DNA from: Salinibaculum litoreum
Lineage (GTDB): Archaea > Halobacteriota > Halobacteria > Halobacteriales > Haloarculaceae
Assembly (NCBI GenBank): GCA_009789175.1
Contig: CP046866.1
Location: 1,860,001-1,924,000 of the forward strand
Direction of reading: 5' to 3'
Length of the DNA stretch: 64,000 nt
This document shows, piece by piece, positions 8,130-16,484 of this stretch. The position numbers were made by a program, and so were the translations under genes. The notes under the pieces are model-generated. The model saw only the letters and a program-made list of their open reading frames with translations. It searched no databases and had not been told where the DNA came from. Position 1 is the first letter of the stretch, and every line of letters begins with the position of its first letter.

Positions 8130-9473
8130 GTGACATCGACAGTCCGGCGTGCGCTGGCCTTCGCGCTCGTCGGGACACTCGCGCTGGCAGTTCCGGTGTT
8201 CGCGACACTCGAAGACCCGGCGCTGGCGACAGTCGCCACAGCCGGTCCCTTTCTCGCTATCGCGGCCTTCGCGCTCTCGGTTGACGACGACGGCGTCGCC
8301 TTCGAACTGTTCGCACGGCCGGGGGACCGCCGGGACGGCAAACTCTACGGACTCGCCGGTTTTACCCTTGCGAGCGCCGGTCTCGCTATCGTCACCGTCG
8401 GCTTTGGCATGCCCGAACACGTCTTCGTCGGCACCGTCCTGCTGGTGGCCTACGGCAATCTCGGTGACCAGGCTGTCCGGCAGGTCAGCACCGAGCGCGT
8501 GCTCGCGACTGCCGGGTTCGTCGTCGCCGGCTTCGGGGCCGCCGGCGTGGGCCAGTTCGTGACTGCGCGCCTGACCGACACCGCCGTAACCGTCCCGCGG
8601 TTGGCGTTTATCGCAGCCAGCGGTGCCCTGCTCGCGGCGCTGTTGCGGGCCGTCCTCTTCCAGCGTGACGACCCGCTCGTGATGGCTGTCGTCGCCATCC
8701 TGCTGTGGCTGTTTACCAGCCTGACCGGCGACATCTCGACGACCCGTATCGCCGTCGCCCTGGGCGTGACCGTCGGCCTCGGCTATGTCTCCTATGCCTT
8801 AGAGACCGCCTCCCTGCCCGGAATGTTGACCGGCGTCTTGCTGGGACTGTGGACCATCGTCCTGGGCGATTACGGCTGGTTTGCGATGCTCATCGCCTTC
8901 TTCGGCATCGGCGGACTGGCCGCGAAGTACCGCTACGAGGACAAAAAGCGGCGGGGAATCGCTGAGGAAAACGAGGGTGCCCGCGGGTCGAGCAACGTCC
9001 TCGCCAACTCGATGGTCGCGCTGGTAGCCGTACTGGCAGCCGCAGCCAGTACCGACCTCGGCGTCTCGGCACAGGTGTTTCTCTTCGCCTTTGCCGGCTC
9101 CGTCGCCGCCGCCATGTCCGATACGCTCTCCAGTGAACTGGGCGGCCTCTTCGACAACCCACGGCTCATCACGACGCTTGAGACGGTCGAGCCGGGAACC
9201 GACGGCGCGGTCACCTGGCAGGGCGAACTCGCTGGCGTCGGCGGTGCGGGTATCATCGCCGCCATCGGACTGGTCGCCTTCGAGACCGTCGACCCGATGG
9301 GTGCCGGCGTCATCGTCGCCGCCGGCATCGCCGGAATGACCGTCGACAGCATTCTCGGTGCGACTGTCGAAGGCTGGCTGGTCGGCAACCAGGGCGTCAA
9401 CTTCCTCGCAACGCTGGCCGGGGCGATTGTGGGCGGCACGCTCGCAGTCGGATTCGCGGTCGTGGCAGCATGA
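8130..9473 (+). CDS. DUF92 / TMEM19-VTE6-type integral membrane protein
   Basis: 447 residues with a GTG start and about a dozen hydrophobic segments. The C-terminal half (about 215-447) is the DUF92 domain: GMLTGVLLGLWTIVLGDYGWFAM, then SVAAAMSDTLSSELGGLF and GMTVDSILGATVEG, in which the aspartates of the AxxDTxxSE and DS motifs are conserved. The plant member VTE6 phosphorylates phytyl phosphate and the related VTE5/dolichol kinases act on polyprenols. Position next to two cis-prenyltransferase genes suggests polyprenyl- or geranylgeranyl-phosphate metabolism (inference). The next gene overlaps by four bases, indicating an operon. Confidence 0.86.
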   Translation: MTSTVRRALAFALVGTLALAVPVFATLEDPALATVATAGPFLAIAAFALSVDDDGVAFELFARPGDRRDGKLYGLAGFTLASAGLAIVTVGFGMPEHVFVGTVLLVAYGNLGDQAVRQVSTERVLATAGFVVAGFGAAGVGQFVTARLTDTAVTVPRLAFIAASGALLAALLRAVLFQRDDPLVMAVVAILLWLFTSLTGDISTTRIAVALGVTVGLGYVSYALETASLPGMLTGVLLGLWTIVLGDYGWFAMLIAFFGIGGLAAKYRYEDKKRRGIAEENEGARGSSNVLANSMVALVAVLAAAASTDLGVSAQVFLFAFAGSVAAAMSDTLSSELGGLFDNPRLITTLETVEPGTDGAVTWQGELAGVGGAGIIAAIGLVAFETVDPMGAGVIVAAGIAGMTVDSILGATVEGWLVGNQGVNFLATLAGAIVGGTLAVGFAVVAA

Positions 9474-9898
9474 TTCGGGAGGGCCGGCCCGAGGACCTGC
9501 CGCAGTTGCGAGCCATCCAGACAGCGCTGGCCGAGCCGTGGCCGGAGTTGCTGGCGACGGCGACGAAGGGACCACCGCCGCTGTATGTCGTCTGTGCGGA
9601 CGAACCGGTTGGCTATGCTATCGTCATCGGTGAGGACGGTGTGGCGTATCTCCCCGAACTCGCCGTCCATCCCGACAGACAGGGCGAGGGCTTTGGCTCG
9701 CGGCTGCTGGCGTGGCTTCGTGACCACCTCTCCGAGGAAGGCTACGAGGCTCTACGGCTGACGGTACAGGCCAGCGACGAGCGCGCCCGGGGTTTCTATG
9801 ACTCCCATGGCTTCACCGAACGCGAACGGCTTGAGGACCACTTCGAGAGCGGTGACGGGCTATTGCTTGCGCTCCCGCTGGAGAGAGACGAAGAATAG
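9470..9898 (+). CDS. GNAT-family N-acetyltransferase
   Basis: 142 residues. The acetyl-CoA-binding motif A is ELAVHPDRQGEGFGSRLLAWL (residues 61-81) with the R/Q-x-x-G-x-G/A core, and motif B is LTVQASDERARGFYDSHGFTERERL. The N-terminal MIREGRPEDLPQLRAIQ is typical of GNAT enzymes. Acceptor is unknown; ribosomal-protein RimI-type or small-amine substrates are possible. The ATG overlaps the stop of the DUF92 gene by four bases. Confidence 0.92.
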   Translation: MIREGRPEDLPQLRAIQTALAEPWPELLATATKGPPPLYVVCADEPVGYAIVIGEDGVAYLPELAVHPDRQGEGFGSRLLAWLRDHLSEEGYEALRLTVQASDERARGFYDSHGFTERERLEDHFESGDGLLLALPLERDEE

Positions 9899-9909
9899 CG
9901 ACGTGCGGC

Positions 9910-11433
9910 TCAGGCCCCGCCAGCGGTTCTGACGCGGACGTTTGTCGGCTGCTTGACGAACTCGCCTTCGGCCCGGGCAATGATCTGGCCGACGCCACGC
10001 TGGGCGGCCACGTCCAGCACTCGCTGGGTGAGCATGCCATCGACAACTACCGTCGTCGGCACCGTATCGGCGGTCTCGATGGCGTCAAATACCTCCTCGG
10101 CGGGAACGTCAGCCAGCGACGAGAGGGCCTCATCGAGTAGTCGTGCCTGGCCGGTTTCGGCACCGATGACCGCATCCACGTGACCCGCGACCGTCTGTGA
10201 TGCGGTCTCGTCGGTGTCCGCCGGCGAGTCGTCCGACGGCGCGGCAGCCTCGCCGTCGTCGGCCGTGTCAGATACCGCAGTGGCACTGTCCGGTTGCTCC
10301 GTCGTGTCACCGCCGCCTCCGTTCTCGGGAGCAGTATCAGCTCCGCTCTCCGCGGCGGGCTCGCCGGTTTCTGGTGTCGTCGTTGCGGATGCGTCTTCGG
10401 CCGCTGTCGCAGCGGTCTCCGCCGTGGCTACCTCAGTCGAGCCACGGCAACGCTGGTCGGGTTCCGCCGTCGCATCGGTCTGCTCGGCCTCGGCACCGCC
10501 ATCCGTTCCGGTGACCGAGGACTCCGGAGGTCCGGCCTCGTCGCCCGTCTGGACGGCCTGCTGAGTGTCAGCCTCCGTAGCCGGCGGCTGCTCAGATGGG
10601 GTATCGGTAACCTGTTCGTGTGGCGCGGGCGTCTCTGCAAGCTGGTCGTATGGGACCTTCTTTCGAAGCGCCGACAGTACGTCACGCCGCGAGAGGTCCT
10701 CGACGGACCGGTCTTCGGGTGCGAACGCCACGTAGTCGACAGCGCCGACCTGGGCGAGTTCCTTGAGGATGAGGTCCCCGCCCCTGTCCCCGTCGAGGAA
10801 GGCCGTCACTGTTCGGTCGTGTGTCAACTCTGCAACAGCCGCAGGGACGTCCGTCCCTTCGACGGCGACGGCGTTTTTGATGCCGTACTGCAACAGCGTC
10901 AGCACGTCGGCACGGCCCTCGACGACGATGATGGCGTCGCTGTCGACGACGCGTGGGCCGGCGGGCAGCCCCTCGTACTCCGTGACATCGGCGACACGAA
11001 CGTTCTGGCGGACCGCCTCGATGAGTTCGTCACTGGAGAGCGACGAGTCCTCGAAGTCGACGAGCAACTCCGTCGCGCGCTCGACGACCTCGCGGCGCTT
11101 GGCCTCGCGGGCGTCTTCCAGTTCCGTGACCTCGAACTCGGCCTGGCAGGGACCGACGCGGTCTATCGTCTCCAGCCCCGCCGCCAGCACTGCCGTCTCG
11201 ACTTTGTCGAGACCGCTGGCGATAGTGACCGTCCCGAACGAGCGGCCGCCTTCGGCGTCGATTTCGACGTCGATGCGACCGACTTTCGAGGACTCCTGTA
11301 AGTCGCGCAAATCGAGGTCCTCGCCGAGCAGGCCCTCGGTCTGGCCGAAGATGGCCCCGACGACGTCACTCCGCTCGACCACCCCGCTCGCGCGGATGTC
11401 TGCATGAATGAGATATTTCGCTGAATCGTACAT
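9910..11433 (-). CDS. dnaG: Archaeal DnaG-type primase / exosome subunit
   Basis: 507 residues. The N terminus (KYLIHADIRASGVVERSDVVGAIFGQTEGLLG) is the archaeal DnaG signature, and the TOPRIM domain (about 165-250) shows VVEGRADVLTLLQYGIKNAVAVEG with the catalytic Glu and DGDRGGDLILKEL with the metal-binding Asp pair. In archaea the protein is associated mostly with the RNA exosome and has primase activity in vitro. Between about residue 280 and 420 is a low-complexity Thr/Glu/Ala/Ser-rich acidic linker; the conserved C-terminal region (GHVDAVIGAETGQARLLDE to the end) follows. Such a linker is common in haloarchaea, but here it is long. Confidence 0.96.
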   Translation of the reverse strand: MYDSAKYLIHADIRASGVVERSDVVGAIFGQTEGLLGEDLDLRDLQESSKVGRIDVEIDAEGGRSFGTVTIASGLDKVETAVLAAGLETIDRVGPCQAEFEVTELEDAREAKRREVVERATELLVDFEDSSLSSDELIEAVRQNVRVADVTEYEGLPAGPRVVDSDAIIVVEGRADVLTLLQYGIKNAVAVEGTDVPAAVAELTHDRTVTAFLDGDRGGDLILKELAQVGAVDYVAFAPEDRSVEDLSRRDVLSALRKKVPYDQLAETPAPHEQVTDTPSEQPPATEADTQQAVQTGDEAGPPESSVTGTDGGAEAEQTDATAEPDQRCRGSTEVATAETAATAAEDASATTTPETGEPAAESGADTAPENGGGGDTTEQPDSATAVSDTADDGEAAAPSDDSPADTDETASQTVAGHVDAVIGAETGQARLLDEALSSLADVPAEEVFDAIETADTVPTTVVVDGMLTQRVLDVAAQRGVGQIIARAEGEFVKQPTNVRVRTAGGA

Positions 11434-11442
11434 GGTGAATGG

Positions 11443-11456
11443 CCTCCCGGTGGAGG
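11443..11456 (-). promoter_or_regulatory. Possible Shine-Dalgarno-masking hairpin in dnaG leader
   Basis: In mRNA sense the leader reads CCTCC-ACCG-GGAGG, a five-base-pair stem closing a four-base loop. The GGAGG arm is a strong Shine-Dalgarno sequence 9 bases before the dnaG ATG, so pairing would hide it. A TATA-like CTTAAAC at 11504-11510 predicts transcription start near 11480, leaving the hairpin within a short leader. Structure is read from complementarity only. Confidence 0.4.
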
Positions 11457-11482
11457 TGTGATGATGTGAATCGTGATGCTGC

Positions 11483-11498
11483 CATGAGGGGGCTCATG
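11483..11498. promoter_or_regulatory. Palindrome CATGAG-GGGG-CTCATG in dnaG promoter
   Basis: Six-base perfect arms around four G residues, located between the dnaG TATA-like element (11504-11510) and the predicted transcription start. It could be an operator. No second copy was noticed elsewhere in the window. Confidence 0.3.
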
Positions 11499-11593
11499 GA
11501 CGTGTTTAAGTTGGCACGGTGAGGGGAAATAGCTGGCGGGATAGGTGAAAAGTGCGGAACAGAGCTAAACGTCTTCGTACCGTAGCGTATGTG

Positions 11594-11842
11594 ATGGTCG
11601 AGCTACTGCTGGCAGTCCTCGGTGCAGTGGCGATTGCGGCGTTCATCCTCGCACCGCTGGCCCGCCCGGAGGAAAAAATCAAGCCCATCCGTCGCCCGCG
11701 TCCCGGGACGAGACATCTCCACGGACTCGACAGTGTGGATGTCGAACCGGCCGACTCGGAGGAGCGGCGATGCCCGCACTGCGGCGCGTCTGTCGGCAGC
11801 GAGTTCGTCTTCTGTGGGCAGTGTAGCAATCCGCTTCCCTGA
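11594..11842 (+). CDS. Membrane-anchored zinc-ribbon protein, copy 1
   Basis: 82 residues from MVELLLAVLGAVAIAAF. One N-terminal transmembrane helix (residues 2-20) is followed by a basic stretch (KIKPIRRPRPGTRH) and a C-terminal zinc ribbon CPHCG...FVFCGQC, with a CxxC-11-CxxC spacing. The cytoplasmic zinc ribbon on a tail suggests a scaffold or regulator; function unknown. A similar protein follows at 11924-12181 on the same strand, so the two look like tandem paralogues. The upstream start at 11552 is less likely because the hydrophobic helix begins at this ATG. Confidence 0.8.
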   Translation: MVELLLAVLGAVAIAAFILAPLARPEEKIKPIRRPRPGTRHLHGLDSVDVEPADSEERRCPHCGASVGSEFVFCGQCSNPLP

Positions 11843-11900
11843 GCTGGCCACCGTACTGACGGGAATCCGTGGTACTCTGCACCAACAGAAAGAGTTAATT

Positions 11901-11913
11901 CCCACTCAGTGGG
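11901..11913. promoter_or_regulatory. Palindrome CCCACTCAGTGGG before second zinc-ribbon gene
   Basis: Perfect dyad with six-base arms around a central C, located between the TATA-like TTAATT (11895-11900) and the ATG at 11924. Position suggests an operator for a repressor. No other copy was noticed. Confidence 0.35.
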
Positions 11914-11923
11914 AAAATTTCAT

Positions 11924-12181
11924 ATGGTGACGGAGCTACTGGTCGGAGTCGGAGTGGTAGTCTCGCTCGCATACGTTCTCCAACCGCTCGTCGTTGACGA
12001 CCCTGCGTCACTGTGGGACAGTGACTGGTGGCCAGCGGACGAGCAAGACGGGACGGAAACGACCACCGCAGAACAGAGGGGCCGTGCCATCGCTGATGGC
12101 GGTCAGATGTGTCAGAACTGCGGTGCGCCCCTCGATGGCGATTTCACCTACTGTGGCGAGTGTCTCACCCCGGTCGTCTAG
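11924..12181 (+). CDS. Membrane-anchored zinc-ribbon protein, copy 2
   Basis: 85 residues from MVTELLVGVGVVVSLAYV. Architecture matches copy 1: one N-terminal helix, an acidic linker (here DEQDGTETTTAEQ), then a zinc ribbon CQNCGAPLDGDFTYCGEC near the C terminus. The linkers differ in charge: copy 1 is basic, copy 2 acidic. A TATA-like TTAATT lies about 28 bases before the ATG, so copy 2 may have its own leaderless promoter. Function unknown. Confidence 0.8.
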   Translation: MVTELLVGVGVVVSLAYVLQPLVVDDPASLWDSDWWPADEQDGTETTTAEQRGRAIADGGQMCQNCGAPLDGDFTYCGECLTPVV

Positions 12182-12185
12182 ACGA

Positions 12186-14078
12186 CTAGTCGTCGATAAC
12201 GGCCGCGTCCCGCTCGCTCTGTGCCGACCACAGGTCGGCGTAGGTGCCCCCCTCGGCCAGGAGGGTGGCGTGGTCTCCGCGTTCGCGTATCTCGCCATCA
12301 TCCATCACGACGATGCGGTCCGACTCCTGAATCGTCGAGAGCCTGTGAGCGATAACCAGCGCCGTCCGGTCGGCGATGAGTCGGGACAGGCTCTCCTGGA
12401 TGAGTTCCTCGGTCTCGGTATCGACATCGCTGGTCGCCTCGTCGAGGATGATGATTGCGGGGTCGTTGAGGATGGCCCGTGCGATGGCAAGCCGCTGGCG
12501 CTGCCCGCCCGAGAGTTTCACGCCGCGTTCCCCGATTTCCGTCCGGTAGCCCTCCGGTAGTTCCTGGATGAATCGGTCAGCCTCGGCTGCCCGTGCCGCC
12601 TCGATAACGCTGTCGGGAACGTCGCTGCCCTCGCGCAGGGCCATCAGCGTCTCGCGGTCGCCGTAGGCGATGTTTTCCGCAGCCGTCCCCGAGAACAGGT
12701 ACGGCGACTGGCCGACGATGGCGATGTCATCACGGAGGCGTTGCCGGGCGTAGGACCGCACGTCGACACCATCGACGCGGACCTCGCCCGAGTCCACATC
12801 ATAGAAGCGCGGGACGAGTTGTGTCAGCGTCGATTTACCGGCTCCCGTTTCGCCGACCAGTCCGATGGTCTCGCCCTCGGCGATCGACAGCGAGACGTTC
12901 CGCAGGATCGGGGTGCGGTCGTCGTAGGCGAAGGTCACATCGTCGAACTCGATGCGGCCCTCGATGCGCTCGGGTTCGTAGGGGTCTGGAGGGTCGGCGA
13001 CGGTCGGCTCCTGTCCGAGAAGCCCGAAGACGCGTTCGGCGCTTGATTTGGCCTGCTGGTACTTGTTGGCCGACCGGCCGACCCGGCGCATCGGCGAGTA
13101 GAGACGGCGGAGATAGAGGAAAAACAGCGCGAACGACCCCGTGGTGAGCGCACCGGGGTTCCCGAGGATGATGTCCCGGCCGCCGACGTACAGCAAGAGG
13201 ACGAACACGACGCCGGTCGTGAGTCGAAGCGAGGCGAAAAAGGCCCGCCGCAACCGGAGTGCCCCGACCTTCTCGTCGTGGTACTGCTCGCTCTGTCTGG
13301 CGACGCGGTCGGACTCGAACGCGTAGCGGTCGAAGGATTTGATGACATCGACGCCGCCGATGTTGTTCTCCAGGCGGGCGTTCAGCCGGGCGACGGTCTC
13401 CCGAATCGACTTGTACCGGGGCTCGATCCACGTGAGAAACTTCGCGCTCGCGAGGCCGATGATGGGGACCGGCACGAGCGCGATTGCTGCCAGTTTCGGC
13501 GAATACGTCCAGAGGATGATGGCGATACCGGTCACCGTCGCGACGACGCGAATGAACTGCCGGAACTCGGTGTTCAGAAACTGCTCTAAGCGGTTCACGT
13601 CGCTGTTGAGAATCGAGAGCATCCCCCCGGTCTGATGGTTCGTAAAGAAGTCCATCGAGAGGTGCTGGAGGTGGTCGTAGGCGTCGTTACGCAGGTCGCG
13701 CTGGACTTTCTGTGCGGTTGATTGCAGGAGATACCGGGAGAGAAAGCGCGTGACAGACCGGACGGTGTAGGCGATGGCGGCGATGACGACCAGTCGCTCC
13801 AGCAGCGCCAGTCGGGCAGCGTCGCCGGCAATCTCCCCAGCCGGGAGCAGTCCCGCGTCGGTCAACAGACCGGGGTCGGCGCCGCCGATGACGACGCGGT
13901 CGATGGCGGCGGCGACCACCAGTGCGGGAACCAGCCGCATGAACCGTGTGACGACAGCGGCAGTGACGCCCGTAAGCAGGCGGGGCCAGTATCGCAGTGC
14001 GTACCGCACCAGATTGACCATCGGGTGGCCGTCGACGTTCTCGCGGATGTCCTCGAACCCCCCGTGTTCGTCGGCCAT
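12186..14078 (-). CDS. ABC transporter, fused permease and ATPase (MsbA/lipid or multidrug exporter type)
   Basis: 630 residues from MADEHGGFED; a GTG at 14096 would add six residues. A six-helix type IV exporter domain occupies about residues 25-335 (with the intracellular-loop motif HLQHLSMDFFTNHQTGGMLS), followed by the nucleotide-binding domain: Walker A GETGAGKST (about 409-417), ABC signature LSGGQRQRLAIARA, Walker B IIILDEATSDVD and H-loop IAHRLSTI. It should work as a dimer that exports a hydrophobic substrate. It is transcribed toward the zinc-ribbon genes and ends 4 bases after the second of them, a convergent arrangement. Confidence 0.95.
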   Translation of the reverse strand: MADEHGGFEDIRENVDGHPMVNLVRYALRYWPRLLTGVTAAVVTRFMRLVPALVVAAAIDRVVIGGADPGLLTDAGLLPAGEIAGDAARLALLERLVVIAAIAYTVRSVTRFLSRYLLQSTAQKVQRDLRNDAYDHLQHLSMDFFTNHQTGGMLSILNSDVNRLEQFLNTEFRQFIRVVATVTGIAIILWTYSPKLAAIALVPVPIIGLASAKFLTWIEPRYKSIRETVARLNARLENNIGGVDVIKSFDRYAFESDRVARQSEQYHDEKVGALRLRRAFFASLRLTTGVVFVLLLYVGGRDIILGNPGALTTGSFALFFLYLRRLYSPMRRVGRSANKYQQAKSSAERVFGLLGQEPTVADPPDPYEPERIEGRIEFDDVTFAYDDRTPILRNVSLSIAEGETIGLVGETGAGKSTLTQLVPRFYDVDSGEVRVDGVDVRSYARQRLRDDIAIVGQSPYLFSGTAAENIAYGDRETLMALREGSDVPDSVIEAARAAEADRFIQELPEGYRTEIGERGVKLSGGQRQRLAIARAILNDPAIIILDEATSDVDTETEELIQESLSRLIADRTALVIAHRLSTIQESDRIVVMDDGEIRERGDHATLLAEGGTYADLWSAQSERDAAVIDD

Positions 14079-14174
14079 GGCCGGTGTTACAGACACAGTT
14101 GTGTAACGCTGGCGTTGTCGACACCGTCACGGAAAGTCTGAAGCTACAAGGGCGTCCAGCCCCTCCGGTCACGT

Positions 14175-14585
14175 ATGGCAAACGACCAGAACGTCGGCGG
14201 CCGTGACCGCCTCGTCCGCGCCCTCCTCGCTGCAGTGTCCTCAGTACTGGCACTTCGCTGGCTGAAAGCCGGCAAGCGGGGTCGTGGACTGCTGGCGAGT
14301 CTCGGCGCGCTCGTCTTTGGCTTCAACGCGACGACCGGCTACTGTCCCGGCAACGAGACACTGGGTGTCGACACGACTGCCGACGACACCGTCGAGACGA
14401 ACCTCGAATTCGACAGCGACGACACGGAACCGGAACCCGCCACGAGCGAGGCGGCTACGAGCGAGTCGTCGACGACCACCACCGATGCCTACGTGACGTG
14501 TGCAGTCTGTGGGGAGCCGATCGTCGCCGGCCAGTCCCGTGGCCCCAACGAACAGGGAGAAACCGTCCACGACGACTGCGTCTAA
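14175..14585 (+). CDS. DUF2892 membrane protein with C-terminal CxxC domain
   Basis: 136 residues. The first 60 residues match the YgaP-type DUF2892 fold: two hydrophobic helices (RALLAAVSSVLALRW and LLASLGALVFGFNATTGYCPGNETLGV) ending in the conserved YCP...LG motif. An acidic Thr/Ser/Glu linker follows, then TCAVCGEPIVAG...ETVHDDCV, a treble-clef-like Cys/His set that could bind one zinc. The fusion of DUF2892 to a metal-binding tail is notable. Function is unknown; DUF2892 often accompanies rhodanese domains in other organisms. Confidence 0.82.
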   Translation: MANDQNVGGRDRLVRALLAAVSSVLALRWLKAGKRGRGLLASLGALVFGFNATTGYCPGNETLGVDTTADDTVETNLEFDSDDTEPEPATSEAATSESSTTTTDAYVTCAVCGEPIVAGQSRGPNEQGETVHDDCV

Positions 14586-14661
14586 AGGGAGAGTCGTCCC
14601 CGTTGGGCGGCCCGTGTCGGCATGTCGGTGATACTTTTGGGCCACCCCGGTAAGGACGGGT

Positions 14662-15600
14662 ATGCAGACACACATCGTGCCGGTCGGGTTCGACTACGAC
14701 CGGCTCATCGCGCCGCTTGTGCGCGAGCAGATGGACGTTGACCGCGTCATCCTGCTAGAGGGGGCTGTCGGGAGCGAAGCCAACGTCGAATACTCCCGGA
14801 ACCTCGCCCAGAAACTCGAACAGGACTACGACAATCTGCTGGGTGCAGAAACCGAGCGGGTCGTCATCGAGGACGTCTACGACTACGATACCGCCTTCGA
14901 GCAGGCATTCGAGCTTATCAACGCCGAACTCGACCGGGACCGACCCGAGGGGGTCACACCGTGGGAGGTCTGGGTCAACGTCTCGGCGATGCCCCGCACC
15001 GTCTCCTTCGCGTTCGCCACCGCCGCACACTCCATCATGGTCGAACGCGAGGACGACCGCCGGCGCATCCACACCTACTACACTGTCCCCGAGAAGTACC
15101 TCGAAACGGAACTCGCCGAGGAGTTGCGGACCCAGATGTCCCTGCTGGAGGACGTCGAAGACGAGGTGAGCGGGGCAACCGCCGACCGGGTTCGTGAGCG
15201 ACTCGACAGCGCACGGGACCTCCTGAGCGAGTTCGACGAGCGAGGGACGACCATCGGCGCGAAAGAGATCGACGGTAGCCACGTCGTCGAACTCCCCGTG
15301 GCGTCTTTCTCGAACGTCAAACCCTTCGAGGAGGTCATCCTCTTTACGCTCGGCGAACACGGCGAGTTCGAGAGCGTGAGCGAACTCGCCCAGCAACTCG
15401 CGCGCGAACTCGGCGAGGAGTACACCGACTCCTTCCGCTCGAAGGTCATCTACAACGTCGACCGGCTCGGCCCGGGCGGGAAAGGGTACATCGAACAGGA
15501 GGAACACGGCAAGTCCTACCGGACGCGCCTCTCGCGCATCGGCGAACTCTGGGTGCGTGCGCATGCCAACCGCGAGCCCGACGCCGACATCGAACTCTGA
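14662..15600 (+). CDS. CARF-like/winged-helix transcriptional regulator (HFX_2341 family, DUF6293)
   Basis: 312 residues. The N-terminal domain (1-145) is a Rossmann-like ligand-binding fold with HIVPVGFDYDRLIAPLV, VILLEGA and WVNVSAMPRTVSFAFATAA, the layout of CARF domains in Csa3-type regulators. The C-terminal part (about 205-300) is a winged helix: EEVILFTLGEHGEFESVSELAQQLARELGEEYTDSFRSKVIYNVDRL, with wing residues after it. It should bind DNA in response to a small ligand, perhaps a nucleotide. No CRISPR-cas genes are nearby, so it is a stand-alone member. Confidence 0.82.
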   Translation: MQTHIVPVGFDYDRLIAPLVREQMDVDRVILLEGAVGSEANVEYSRNLAQKLEQDYDNLLGAETERVVIEDVYDYDTAFEQAFELINAELDRDRPEGVTPWEVWVNVSAMPRTVSFAFATAAHSIMVEREDDRRRIHTYYTVPEKYLETELAEELRTQMSLLEDVEDEVSGATADRVRERLDSARDLLSEFDERGTTIGAKEIDGSHVVELPVASFSNVKPFEEVILFTLGEHGEFESVSELAQQLARELGEEYTDSFRSKVIYNVDRLGPGGKGYIEQEEHGKSYRTRLSRIGELWVRAHANREPDADIEL

Positions 15601-15607
15601 GCGAACA

Positions 15608-16360
15608 CTACGCCCGCTTCAGTTTCGCGACACGCGTGGTGAGTCCAAGGAATACGGCAATCAGCGTCAACACGACTGCCCAGCCGGCAGCCAGGTCGTG
15701 GGCCGGGATTGCATGCGTAAGCTCGCCGCCGACGTACTCTGCCCGGAGGATTGTGTGATGTGGTCCCTCCAGTATCGGCCAGAAGTAATCGACGACGTCA
15801 TTGAACCCATACCAGACGGTGGCGACCAGGACCGCCGGAACCGAAAACGAGGCATAGCGGTGGATGACGAACGCTTCGAGAGCCATCGCGAGATGTGAGA
15901 GAATCAGAAACCAGTAGAGCCAGGGCACGATACCTTCCGGGCCGTTCAGTGCAAGCTGGACGTAGGGAGTCCACAGCCCGAGTTTGATACACCCGAAGAA
16001 GGCCAGCGCGTGAATCGGCTCCGCGAAGGACCACTCCAGTCGCCACGCGATAAGCGACAGCGCGATAAACAGCGTCGCGACCGGCGAGTCGGGGATGAGC
16101 GGCCACGCGGCAAGCGGTGCCATGCCGAGTTGCCCGTCCGCGGCGAGTTCCGTCGGCCGACCGGCGTAGTACCAGAACCCAAAGAGCGTCCCGACGAGGT
16201 TGACGATGGCGATGGGCCAGGCCAGCCGAAGAGCGACGTTTTCCAGCCACGTCGGCAGGGGTGCAACGTACCACGGGAGCCCGTCGGGGTCGGGCAGCGG
16301 GGCGTCGAAGTAGCGGGCGAGGAAGGCGTCGATGCGAGCGCCGACACCGGTCGTTGCCAT
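15608..16360 (-). CDS. DUF1405 family multi-pass membrane protein
   Basis: 250 residues from MATTGVGARIDAFLARYF. About seven hydrophobic segments are seen, with conserved aromatic motifs NLVGTLFGFWYYAGRP, WPLIPDSPVATLFIALSLIAW and WYGFNDVVDYFWP typical of DUF1405 in Bacillus and haloarchaea. A role in transport or membrane homeostasis is unknown. Convergent with the CARF-like regulator and divergent from pdxS. Confidence 0.85.
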   Translation of the reverse strand: MATTGVGARIDAFLARYFDAPLPDPDGLPWYVAPLPTWLENVALRLAWPIAIVNLVGTLFGFWYYAGRPTELAADGQLGMAPLAAWPLIPDSPVATLFIALSLIAWRLEWSFAEPIHALAFFGCIKLGLWTPYVQLALNGPEGIVPWLYWFLILSHLAMALEAFVIHRYASFSVPAVLVATVWYGFNDVVDYFWPILEGPHHTILRAEYVGGELTHAIPAHDLAAGWAVVLTLIAVFLGLTTRVAKLKRA

Positions 16361-16484
16361 TGCCGAATGCTCGGCCCCGGGTCTCAAAACGATAGCGGTC
16401 GAATCGGGCCGGTATCCCCCGCGAGCGTGGTGTGGCCTGGCACTAAAGAGACCCGTTAAGTGACTCCAATACCTAGCCGTCCCC

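Noticed and set aside
10294-11301. 335-codon open frame on the plus strand within dnaG
   Set aside because: Antisense to DnaG TOPRIM and N-terminal domains; no family resemblance.
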